From Ptychodera flava (taxonomy: Eukaryota; Hemichordata; Enteropneusta; Ptychoderidae), in NCBI RefSeq assembly GCF_041260155.1, contig NC_091929.1, positions 26,701,580 through 26,765,579 on the forward strand: a stretch of DNA of 64,000 nt, read 5' to 3'. Position 1 is the stretch's first letter, and every line of letters starts with the position of its first letter. A program made the position numbers and the translations under genes. Shown here piece by piece: positions 25,588-35,942 of the stretch. The notes under the pieces were generated by a model, which made no database searches, had not been told where the DNA came from, and saw only the letters and a list, made by a program, of their open reading frames with translations.

Positions 25588-28500
25588 TAATCCAAAAATA
25601 AATCTGTAACAACAGAGATTTTATCTTTATTTTGGAACAGAGTAGGTTAACGCAGTTAATTATATGAACAAAAGTTTTTCCGTTTCATTTTTCAGATCCA
25701 AATCATCTCATCACCAAATCATGTTCTTTTTGAAATTATAGTACGACTGCAAAGTGGTCATATAATTTATGCACAAAATGAGATTCAGTTTAAGAAAAGG
25801 AAACAAAAATTTGAATAACTGAGATTTTCTAGTGACAAATTTTATGATACCTTTCAGAAATATAATACATCCTGGCTCACTAGTGTGAAGCAAGACAGTT
25901 TTAGATGATAGTTATATCAACATAGAGTTCAAAGGTCTTACAGCAAAGTAAAAAAACATCGCAATTATACGGTGTCGCTCAAATTTGATCAGAATTGGTA
26001 CATACCAGTATGGGTTAACAAAAATCAACAATAAATGTTGTTTCTATCTGTTCAGCGCAGGAAAATTCTACGTTGATGTTATGACAATGATTTCTGCACA
26101 GTACAACCAGAAAAACAACAAGAAATATTTAAACCAGAAAAACAAGAATGACAAAAGTAATTAAGGTCTGAAATTTTAGGTACTGGAGGTCAACTTTAGC
26201 AACATGCATAGCTGAAAGGCAGCTAGCCCCTCTTAGTTTGACCATAGACGGTCTTCCTCCCCTCTACTGACGGTCTTCCTCCCCTCTACTGTCTATGGTT
26301 TGAGCAGGTCTGTTAATATGTAACAGTTCATAAACAATGACAGGAAATGACTCAAGATAGTGGAGTTTGCCTGTTTCTTACTGGCATGTAACTCCTGCAC
26401 ACATGCAGAATTTCCCTTTTTCTTACCTCATTTGCACATTTTTGACACCGACGTGTTCATTTGAACAAATTCACATCTCAACCCCTACATCTACCTGTAC
26501 ACCAAATACTGAGATGGTAGCTTTGGCGGTATGGGAGCCTTTGTGTGTGACGGACATACATCCGCACATACCCACAAATATACAGACATACAGTCATCAT
26601 ATAAGCTCTTTTCGGTATTTATATATAAAACCAAATATGAGCTAAAACGAAAGTGTTACACACTGGATGTTGAGATTGAAGGTTTTGTTACATTGTATAT
26701 TTTGTTTTTTTACCTGGTGTGTGACTTGATATTTTGGAAGGGTTAAGTCTCAGCTGTTTGGGTAAACTCATCCTTGCTTTGCTCTCAATAGGAGTGTCTT
26801 CAATAATGTTGAGTGGTCCGTGGCTTGGACAATCCCCTGGGTGAGTCGTCTGGCAGTCCACACACCCTATACAGTGTCCAAATGAAAAGATACACACAAC
26901 ATAAATACTTGGTATTTTTCCTGGTGTGTATCTCATATTAATCAGCAAAAATTCACGAGTTCTAGACTTACGAAATGTCAAAAGTAAACCATCTTGTAAA
27001 AGTGATTGCTTCGACAAAAGGTAAATATGCCAAAAATGTTGAGTTTTTTATATCGATAATGTAATTTCTTTCACAAGCAGTTGGAGAAAATGGACAAACT
27101 TGACCTTCAAACATTGAACCTTGAATTCCCACTTCCCTTTTCCACCCACCCTATTGAAAGCTGCATGTACCAATTTATTTTGTTCTGTTGTAGTTTTTGA
27201 AACTTTATTGTATTTATATATCAAGATCTCAAAGGGGATTTGATTTCAATAAAGGTTTTACAAACTTACCAAAGTTGGGGGATGAGGGAGAAGGGTTGAG
27301 GGTAAAAGACGCATTTGTATAACATGGTGAAATAGACAGATTACACAATAAATATCATCATTTTTGCACCAAACAGTCAAGTTCAATACCATGTGATACT
27401 TAATGCAGTCTAAGGTAAAAACAGTATTCAGTCAAGCACTTATTATATCACAAGGGGGCTATGTCTGTTGGTTCTTAGAAAGTTTGGATATTTTTTGTAT
27501 TTAGTTTAGCTTACACAGCTCTGTGATAATTTGATCCACTATAATTTCATCCGTTGTCTCTGTCTCCTTGGAAACAGACAGTATAACCACCCTCCCATCT
27601 TCCTGCTGATCAGTGCTGGCAGTCGTCACGGTAGCCGTGTCAGTGGTAGGTGTCGACGTCACTATCTGGTTCGCGTGCTGCTGCAGGTCGCTTGTTTCCT
27701 CCACTGCCCTGTTTGTGTGGTGTTGGATGTTGCTCGGTTCCTCCACTCTGGTAACTTGTATAGGCTGTGATTGGCCGTTGGGCATTTTGATGTTGACGTT
27801 GATGCTGTTTACGTTGATGCTGATTGGTTGTCCTGACTGGTGTGGTGAGGTACCGTGCCTGTCTAAAGAACCACTGGAGATAAACAGAGCAAAGCAATGT
27901 TACAGAGACAAAAATTGCTCTCCTTTTTCATAATTTTTGTGTGGACCTGTTGAATCGGAATCAGGGGTACACAGGTCAAACTAACCCTTTGAGGGCTGTA
28001 ATGCTTCCCACAAAAATTTTAGTGCAACATTTTACCAATTTTTATGAATTTTTCTGTAATATTTTTGATAATTTTGGATCAAATGGACATCACATTTCAT
28101 TGGCAACAGATTCTAATCAAAATTTTGGCAAAAATTTGAAAAAATTTGACTTGGATTTATTTCATAAAGGCGACAAAAATTGACTTTGGTCTGAAAGGTT
28201 TAAGATGTGAAAAACACAGGTTTCCATATTTCACTGAAGAACAAAAATTCCACATTGGCACTCAATGCAAAATATATGTTACAGAAAATATTACTGTATT
28301 GTGGTCTTGGGAAACTAGTTTACTTCAACTGAACTTCAGAAAATGTGGCAAGTTGCAATCAGTAACTACACAACAAACATTCTAGTTTATCCATGTATTT
28401 GACAACATGTTTAACTTTTCTAGATAGCAAAATTTTTGGTGTCTGATCACATTTTTGAGGATATAACTTCAAACTGAGACACAATTTTTTTATTTGATAG

Positions 28501-31057
28501 CTTTACCTGGCATTGTGGTCAACTATGTTGGTGGGCTGTGTTGCCATGGTAACCGGGACTGGAGGATGATGGGACTGCAGTACTGGCACTGAGGATGTAT
28601 TGACGATTATTGGCTGTCCAGTCGTGACATTGGTGGATGCAGTACTGGTGTCTGAGCTGACGCTGATTGTTGACGATATCGGCATGGTAAAAGTCTGGCT
28701 CCGGTCAGATATAAATGGCAGTGTAATATTGCTAATATTACCTACAGGGTTAAACAATATATGAGATGTCACATAACCATGCAATGCTTTGAGATGCTTC
28801 ACTGACAATATTAAACTGCTAATGTCTACTTTCAGTCTGGCACAAATGGTTTTAAATACAATGAAAATTTATTCTGATGCGCTGAAGCAATAGTCCCAGT
28901 ATTAATCTTTTTGCCCTTTTTTCAAAAGATGATTTGAAAGAAGATGCAACTTATCATGTGTAAAAGTGCTTACTCAAGAGTGACTGCAGAACATTGAAGA
29001 TATAGATTTCAACAACTAAATAAATTTTCGAGTCGCAACTCAAATATGGTCGCCACATAACATAAGCATGAGAATTTAATCAAGAAAAATTCAGCACCAA
29101 GGATTGGAATGCTGATATTTTCAGATTCAATATGTCTTGATAGACATCTTTCTCAAAATTGAATGGTAATTTTCAGTAAGTAATTCAAAAAGATACAGCT
29201 AATGGGGCTTTTATTTAAAAGTAATAACTATTAAGCTGAAAGGAGAAATATTTTGATTTAGAAATATTGTTTACTGAAAATGTATCATCTGTCTGGTCAG
29301 AAAACATTCGGAAAGCATCGAGAAGTTTTTAACTGCAGAGTGTTATTTAAATTCAAACTGAGCAATAGGTCAAAGTCAATAATACAATAATATTTTCCAT
29401 GCTTACAGCTTATTATGAATGCAAGTCCTAACATTTGATAATCCACTCCACAGACTATGTATGCACTGGTGCATAATTATTCACACTGCTCTAGACCAAG
29501 TGTCTCTATAGAGCTTTCTGTATATTGCTGAAGTAAAGTGTAACACATACAGCTCCATACTATATCTACTGATGTTATGGTAGAATGCACCTCGGTGACA
29601 GATAAACTTCTCTGATCTACACCTTGTGAGGTCATTTTGAAGCTAGTGGATTAAGAAAGATTATCACTGTCTTAGTTTTTGAAGATCAAAATTTATTTTT
29701 TCTCTGTAGAGTTAACACAGGGATGGCAGCCATTTAAAAATTTCAAATATCGGCAAATGATAGGTTATTTGTTTCTCTGGTACAAAAGTTTGCAGAGTGG
29801 CCAGAGATTTCTTATTTTTGATTTGGCATGAGAATAATTGAAAGTTTCATTGAGAAAAGTTTGAGCAAAAGTTTAAGTCTTTCACTTTCGAACCACATAT
29901 CTACCTTAATGGACTATAATGAAGTATGCATTTATATAGTACAGTTCTAAAGTATATGTATTGATTTTACAGGATGTCTCTGAAGAACTGCCTCACAAAA
30001 CACAAGACCAATTTCACCATACTTACTTAAATGTCTGAGGGCGCTAGAATCCAGTGACTGGAATCCTCTACCGTCTGACGACACAGGAAAGTTTCTGTCA
30101 CCAGTGGATAGGTTCAAGAGGGCTCTCTCCGGAACAATCAACGGAACAGATCCTGGAATGGTGGAGACTGTACCTGCCATTCCTGGAATTGCCACCGGCA
30201 TGGTGACTGGCAAAGATGGTGTTTGTAGTTGATGCTGCTTGATGGGAAAAAAGAAAACGAAGACCTTTTATTGCGAAATATATAAATAAGTATTATCTCA
30301 GTATGCATAGCTGAAGGTGTTCACTTATCAAAGCGTTTATAGTGTTGAATTACAGTGTTATTGTTTACACTTGAATTCTAGTCCAGACCAGAATTCACTT
30401 GTCAACAATAACAATGCATTCTAAACATGTACAGGCTGAGTTGACAACAGTGTTTATGTGAAAGGCCTGTGTCAGGCGTCAGATTTTCTTGCAAGGAAAT
30501 TTACTTACTAGATTACAATTTCAATGAAAAACAAAAGGCTATGACACCTGCATAATCATCTTATAGATTAGAACAAACTTGATCCCAGGGATCAAGTCCA
30601 TTGCCTTTCAGCCTAGTGCTCCAGTAAATGTTACCAGGGTCCCCTTCTCATGTTAAGGGGTTCCCATTGACCTTTAACCCTTTCACCACCATGGTTTGGC
30701 CAATACCTGTTGTTATCAATGGTGATTGTGGACCTGTTCACAGGGAACTCGGGGTGAACAAGTTAAGTCAGACAAATCACAGACAGTAGTAAAGGGGCCT
30801 CCCTCTATTGTCTATGGTAAAATCAGTGTTTATTTATGACTTGGGTCTGATACTTTCAATGGCAATATGAACAAAGGTCAGAACTCCAATCTTACCTGTG
30901 ATGGCAGCACTTCACTTCTGTCATGGTGCTGTCTTTGTGACAGAGGAGGTGGTGGTGGTGGAGGTGGTGGCGGTGGTGCCGATGAAACAACATTATTGAC
31001 ACTGTTTACAGCGTTTGTCAAATGATCAATGTTGATGGTTGTAAGTGATTCATTCAT
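20435..31057 (-). CDS. PRDM4: PR domain zinc finger protein 4
   Basis: Ten coding exons on the minus strand: 30896-31057, 30027-30237, 28507-28741, 27515-27873, 26714-26866, 24930-25051, 24199-24412, 23218-23493, 21589-21767 and 20435-20998. The sum is 2475 bp (824 residues; human is 801). All junctions are GT-AG and phases fit. The order is: a proline run (28-38), a Ser/Thr/Gln-rich region, a zinc knuckle WCVDCQTTHPGDCPSHGP (~323-340), the PR domain (~375-486, with ANWMIFVKRARTHAEQNLVA and LLVWYNRDYAKLIG), then seven fingers from residue 497. The last finger ends in Cys rather than His (KYHLKRHSEIC), as in human PRDM4. PRDM4 is a nuclear DNA-binding regulator; PR domains descend from SET methyltransferases. 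The start is the first ATG after the splice acceptor, though the frame stays open upstream. Confidence 0.95.
20999..21588 (-). other. Last intron of PRDM4
   Basis: A 590-bp intron between the exon ending KEKQ and the last exon. The donor is CAA|GTAAGTC and the acceptor GTTCAG|GTG. It contains a family C element at 21455-21539. Confidence 0.8.
21455..21539. repeat. Family C inverted-repeat element (copy 3)
   Basis: Flanked on both sides by TTCA (21451-21454 and 21540-21543). It starts ACCTTTCACCACAATGGTTT and ends GGGGTAAACTG. Length and ends match the other copies. The flanking tetramer is a one-base variant of TTAA and is the same on both sides, consistent with a target duplication. Confidence 0.6.
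21920..22934. repeat. 1.0-kb repeat element with AGTCCCCAC ends and internal tandem units
   Basis: Begins AGTCCCCAC (21920-21928) and ends with its reverse complement GTGGGGACT (22926-22934). The interior has three related blocks of about 110 bp beginning near 22480, 22598 and 22738, containing GTGCATATGTATG- and CCTTGTACCAA-type stretches. A run of GCACGGACGGACAGACGCAC near the right end precedes the terminus. It is wholly inside the PRDM4 intron 21768-23217. No open frame suggests a transposase. Confidence 0.65.
24080..24183. repeat. Hairpin element beside a PRDM4 splice donor
   Basis: The left arm (24080-24113) and right arm (24150-24183) are inverted copies: 34 bp with four mismatches, sharing CTTGAGGGCGCTCTC. 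A third partial copy (GAGAGTGCCCTCA) lies in the loop. The right arm ends 15 bp from the 5' splice site of the PR-domain exon (donor at 24198, minus strand). Confidence 0.75.
25547..25586. repeat. (AAT)n microsatellite
   Basis: About 13 copies of the trinucleotide AAT in a PRDM4 intron. Confidence 0.9.
26241..26299. repeat. 22-bp duplication framed by a 9-bp inverted repeat
   Basis: ACCATAGAC at 26241-26249 and GTCTATGGT at 26291-26299 are perfect reverse complements. Between and overlapping them, GACGGTCTTCCTCCCCTCTA plus CT is repeated exactly twice (26247-26268 and 26269-26290). Related GTCTATGGT pieces occur near 30821 and 16350. Confidence 0.75.
27985..28199. repeat. MITE-like element, family B (copy 3)
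   Basis: Preceded by CTAA and followed by TTAA. It starts CCCTTTGAGGGCTGTAATG and ends TTTGGTCTGAAAGGT. The interior matches 2710-2927. It lies in the PRDM4 intron 27874-28506. Confidence 0.7.
28742..30026 (-). other. PRDM4 intron 2
   Basis: A 1285-bp intron with donor TTTAA|GTAAGT and acceptor CCCTGTAG|GT. It holds a reverse-oriented family A element at 29579-29905, close to the donor. Nothing else was recognised. Confidence 0.8.
29579..29905. repeat. MITE-like element, family A (copy 3, reverse orientation)
   Basis: Left end GGTAGAATGCACCTCGGTG preceded by TTAT, right end CATATCTACC followed by TTAA. The interior carries the block GTTAACACAGGGATGGCAGC, the reverse complement of the copies at 2199 and 19749. 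Confidence 0.65.
30678..30762. repeat. Family C inverted-repeat element (copy 4, TTAA on both sides)
   Basis: TTAA at 30674-30677 and 30763-30766 flanks 85 bp that start CCCTTTCACC and end GGTGAACAAG. This is the best preserved copy. It sits in PRDM4 intron 1, about 130 bp past the first coding exon's donor. Confidence 0.7.
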
Positions 31058-31165
31058 CTTGTCTCTCCCAATTTGGACCGAAAAGTAACCTGCATAAAAA
31101 TGTAAGAATACAATTTTTTGTTAATCACATACAGCTGACAAAATTAAAATGAATGCTTGAATTAA

Positions 31166-31530
31166 GTTAGTTTCAGCATTCATGTTGAAAATGAAAGTTT
31201 AAAACTTTTGCTCAAACTTTCCTTACGAAAGCTTTTAACAATTCTCTTTCATAATCAAGAATAAGGAGACAGCTTGGAAATTTTGATATTACAGAAACAG
31301 ATTACTTAAATTTATCAATATTGAAATTCAAAATGGGCACAATACACAGTTTTTTACACAATATCAGTAAACTTTCAGTAATTTGTTTTCAGTGATGCCA
31401 AAAATTGTGTAGTGACCCATGATTTTAATCTTGATTATAAAATTGAAGAAAACAGTTTGAGGTTTCCTTAACTAAACTGTAAACTTTCAGTTCTTAGGCA
31501 CAACTACCTCAATATCAAATATCTGAATGC
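31166..31530. repeat. MITE-like element, family A (copy 4, divergent)
   Basis: Follows TTAA (31162-31165) and shares CTCAAACTTTCCTTACGAAA- and TTGAAATTCAAAATGG-type blocks with the other family A copies. The second half and the right end are strongly diverged, so that limit is approximate. Confidence 0.45.
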
Positions 31531-31677
31531 TGTTTTTTCAAGTTTGAACCCAAGTTGCAGCTCAAAGCTTAAGTCTGTCCTTTTGGCTTCAATCAGGATG
31601 TTGGACTTACATACACTAACAGGGATGTAAGGGTGATAGGATTGCACACTGTGTGTGGGTACAAAATGGGAACTTCA

Positions 31678-31779
31678 ACCTTTTCATCACTATGGTTTAG
31701 CCCAAACCCATTGTTATCACTGGTGAGTTTGAACATGTTTACTGGGATTGGGGGGTGGGGGTGGGGGGGGGTAAACAGG
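31678..31779. repeat. Family C inverted-repeat element (copy 5) with a G-rich insertion
   Basis: Starts ACCTTTTCATCACTATGGTT and ends GTAAACAGG, followed by TTAA at 31780-31783. Near the right end the usual GGGG has grown into interrupted G runs at about 31748-31771. Confidence 0.6.
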
Positions 31780-33429
31780 TTAAGTATTATGATACCAACG
31801 CATCTTTTTGTCAGGGATATTATCTAATCATATAGAATTCAAAATACCAAAATACACAATTTAAAACATTTACAGAACCATACATCTTTTAAACGCTGTT
31901 TTTACGCATTCTCTTGTCATTTCCACCTCAGAAAATGTATTTCACATCTTGTACAGCTAAGACTTGTTCATCAACAGTGAGTGTCAACCTGATTTCAACG
32001 CATACAGTGACTGAAGGAACACATGACCTAATTTGACAATAAGTAGACACAGATGGTGCTCAGATCACACCATTGGCCTTTGAGAATATTTTTCTTGCAT
32101 CTTTCAACTGTCCTGCAGGTAAAACCAATAATACCTTGGGATGTGAATGGTCAAATCCTGAAAAAGATTTAGTCTGTAACAAAGCTTATCATAGTGAACA
32201 CATGATGGTCAATCTTTCACTTTGAGAACACACACCTAATAATGCGAATGACATAGTCTACATTACAGGTCCCTTCTGTTGTATGCATTAACTAAGCAAT
32301 AATGTACCCCCTCACGGCCCAAAATGGATGAAAGCAGACTTTGCATGACATAATGTTCTTGGCCAAGCTGAGTACATTATTGAGAGCAAAGTTTGCTTGA
32401 GTCCATTATGGGCTGCCAGGGTATACATTATTGCTATTATTTTATAGTTTTGGCAATGCCAGTGAATTTGTAGACATAGAAAACATCTTGGGCCACAATG
32501 CTTGATAATCAGATACATCATCAGTAATAATCTGAGGGTATGATGTCACAAAATTCACTGTTATTGACAAAGCTATAATACAATTCTGTAAACTTCACTA
32601 TCGTTGTGCCAAATTGAACTAGTTTCATTGTTCTTGATGGAATTTATTGTCTTTACACTGACCTGTGGTTCTTATCATCAATTCTAGACAAGTCACACAC
32701 AATCTTCACACAATGCTGCCAGGCTACGTGCTGAGAATACTTCCGACCCAAATCCCCTTTATATCACTAAACTCTTACCTATTTCACAGGGTTCCAAATA
32801 ACAAGACTGTAACCTTTGACCTTCTGGGAATGTGACTACTACAAAAGACAAAATAAGCCGCAAAAAAACCCGCAATATTCTCACAAGAACATTTAGAAGT
32901 GTTCAGCTTCACAGAGTGGAAAACGTGATAGAATTTTAATCACACTATCGAAACCAACACACAAGAACAAGTGAGCTATACGTATTAGGTGTGAATTGGG
33001 ACGACAAAGATAGAACTGTCCTTTTCTATATTTAGTCACACACTGACTACCCCACTTTTCTGAATCTAGGTATTGGTATGGCCCTTCCACACGACACAAT
33101 GGCGCTCTGAGGCTGAACCATAGTTGCGACAGGGAGGGACAGGTAGTTGTAAGAGTCTCGTTACATGCTGGATCAGGTTGAACTAGGAAGGGCTAATGGT
33201 GTTCTATTGAAGATTTGAGTTAAGTTTCCACTAATCTGCAATCCTGCAAAACCAAATTTGCTAGTACATGGCCATACGACGAGTTTCACTACAACAAGCA
33301 GCATATATCTGTTGACTTTGTCGCCTCCATCGTTCACGTTGAGGAGAACATTTGAATTTGACATTAACGCATGAATTCTGGCAGAATTACAGTATTATGG
33401 TTCTGAATAACTTTCATTTGTGTAAGACT

Positions 33430-33800
33430 GACTACTCTAAGATAGAAACCAACGGTCGCGATATTGATGCAGGCACGCTCGCAGTCATTTTCTTCAGACG
33501 ACTTTGCGTTTCCGGTCATTACAACAAGGCCAGCCAGGGACGGTTCAAACTAGCTCGGTAACCAGAATCCGTGTAAACTACCTGTATATCTTGTAAACGA
33601 AAGAAAATTTGTTTCTTACTTACTTTCTATGACAGAGCAACTTGTCTAGGGTCTCTACAGTGTAAAGGTTTGACCATGGACGGTCAATTCGGCGTTAATG
33701 TCGTAAAACTCGAACAACAACAAACCCAACGTCACTCGGTGGCTGCCATATTGCAAAATGATGCAAACTGTGAACAGCGCCGCCACCAGGAACATTCCAT
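33430..33800 (-). promoter_or_regulatory. Candidate PRDM4 promoter and first non-coding exon region
   Basis: This patch has more CpG than its surroundings and lies about 2.4-2.7 kb upstream of the PRDM4 start exon. A possible minus-strand donor TATACAG|GTAGTT lies near 33578-33590 and could end a non-coding first exon. No transcript evidence is available, so this is a guess based on base composition and position. Confidence 0.25.
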
Positions 33801-34396
33801 TTCATGAAAGGTAGGAAAACTTTTTCCAACGTAGCAATTTGATCATAAAAATGTCAAAAATAATTAACATGATCAATATCGTAATATAAAAAAAACATTC
33901 AAAATACAGTTTCATCGTATTTGGGCAGTCATATTTTGTAGTTCACCAGGTTAACGAGGGTATACTTATCTTTAGCCTAAGTTTCAAATCTACTTTCTAC
34001 GGTAAATTTAAAATTTAAAGCAAATTTAACCTCGTGAAACGTTCTATGATTCATTCGACAATATCGGTAACTAGGGGCCACAGCTAGAAATCTAAGTTAA
34101 CCTTATGCAAGTAGATTGTGAAGGCAAAACCTTCGGTATCTCTTGTGTAGATAAGCTTGATCATACATAAAGTGTTCTGTCAGGCATAACTTAATTTTTC
34201 ATGTTCACAACATTTTTTTTCATCATGCACCACTTTGACACTGTTATTTTCGTTGTCTTTAATTGTCTTTTCCCTCAAAATAAAAACCGTTAACATTAAA
34301 TTGCATCTTATGTTGCGTTTGTTTTCCACTGACAACAGATAAACCGTCCACACATCAGTAGGCCTACGAAAAGTCTTGTATGTCAATGCAGTTGCA

Positions 34397-34494
34397 ATAC
34401 ATACATACATACATACATACATACATACATACATACATACATACATACATACATACATACATACATACATACATACATACATACATACATACAT
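34397..34494. repeat. (ATAC)n microsatellite
   Basis: About 24 uninterrupted copies of the tetranucleotide ATAC on the plus strand. Open frames across it (repeated Met-Tyr-Val-Cys or Tyr-Ile-His-Thr) are artefacts of the repeat. Confidence 0.95.
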
Positions 34495-35530
34495 AAAAAC
34501 ATACATTAATGAAGTGTATACAAAATTGATAAACCATAATAAATTGCATTGGTTAGCACATATTATTGCAATGGTACAAAAAAGGCGTTGAAAAATATAG
34601 CATAGCGCCCCCGTGAGGCCACTTGACAGTATATGATCGATACTTTCATAGTGTGGTATATCACTTGTCTTCACTCGTTCTGTGTTCGTTGGGACCAATT
34701 TTGCGGAGTTGTACTGTTGTACGTTTCGCTTTCAATATCGACAAATCGTTGAAACATATCGAAATGTTGTTTATATTTCCACTTCCACTCCCGCCAAAAA
34801 ATATTTGAAGGTCATCTGAATGTTTCTAATATTTGAGAAAACAAATACCTGGTTTTCTTGGTCAGTAAGCCATGACATTGTCATATATTTGAAATTCGCG
34901 AGAAGAGGAACTTTACAAGAATCGTGTCCTGAGAGTAAATGACAATACTCCAACTTAGTCAACTTATTGTCTTGTAAATTGTTGCCATGGTTTTAAGAAG
35001 GTGCAGGAAACCATATATTTCTACATATTCGTGACCAGTAAGTCGACGGGAAGTAAAAAATTTTCCAAAATAATTTTTCCTGTCTACACATTTCTAGCTA
35101 CAACAAATATAAAATATAGGGAGAAAATGGCACTATTTTCATGTTTGCTTATCTTTGTAACACATGCTTTGTGAAAGGAAACCACATCAGTATTTCCCCT
35201 CTGTCAAGGACATCAACAGGTTGCAGTGAGCCTGTCCGACTCAGACACTACATTCAAAATACATTGTGCATGACGTCGACCATCCGTTTTGAATTTAAGT
35301 TTACCCTCAAGATCTCATCAATAGTGTTGAAACGTTCTCTGTTCAAGTGCTGATGATCATCTCCATAACAACGAGACACAGTTCCACTTGTAAGTGTCAC
35401 TTGAAATAACCTTGACTATCACCGTAAGTGGCGCCATTGCAATGGCGGACCATGAACGGTCTATCATTCGCGTTACACATCGTTATGGGGTCTTTACTTT
35501 GAAGACGTTCATGTACAAGAAAAGCCGCTG

Positions 35531-35717
35531 TATGTATGTATGTATGTATGTATGTATGTATGTATGTATGTATGTATGTATGTATGTATGTATGTATGTA
35601 TGTATGTATGTTTTGTATGTATGTACGTATGTATGTATGTATGTATGTATGTATGTATGTATGTATGTATGTATGTATGTATGTATGTATGTATGTATGT
35701 ATGTATGTATGTATGTG
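35531..35717. repeat. (TATG)n microsatellite
   Basis: About 46 copies of TATG with an interruption near 35611-35625. It is the reverse complement, up to phase and one base change, of the kind of array at 34397-34494. Open frames through it are artefacts. Confidence 0.95.
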
Positions 35718-35844
35718 TCATAGATGGAACGGCTTTTTGAAGTCGTACATTCATTTACCTATTCAAGTACATATATGCTATCTGCCTATTCACTCTCGCT
35801 CCCTCTTCCTCCCCCACCCCACTCACTCTTCCTCACACACTCAC

Positions 35845-35851
35845 CCTCTCT

Positions 35852-35939
<88 letters not shown>
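35845..35939. repeat. (CT)n microsatellite
   Basis: A nearly pure CT run with a few interruptions, 130 bp beyond the TATG array. Confidence 0.95.

Positions 35940-35942
<3 letters not shown>

Larger units (their letters stand above)
25052..26713 (-). other. PRDM4 intron 5
   Basis: A 1662-bp intron with donor CCAG|GTAAAA and acceptor GACTAG|GTG. It contains an (AAT) run at 25547-25586 and a short duplicated hairpin at 26241-26299. The open frames within (e.g. 26367-26645) have no recognised features. Confidence 0.75.
31090..33429 (-). other. Sequence upstream of the PRDM4 start exon, probable 5' UTR intron
   Basis: The exon holding the PRDM4 ATG begins at 31089 after an acceptor TTTTTATGCAG, so a further upstream exon is expected. 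No coding sequence was recognised here. The stretch holds a divergent family A copy (31166-31530) and a family C copy (31678-31779). It is AT-rich. Confidence 0.45.

Noticed and set aside
34180-34698. 172-residue frame with repeated Met-Tyr-Val-Cys
   Set aside because: It is a translation of the ATAC microsatellite with unique flanks; similar frames arise on both strands and at every array of this type.
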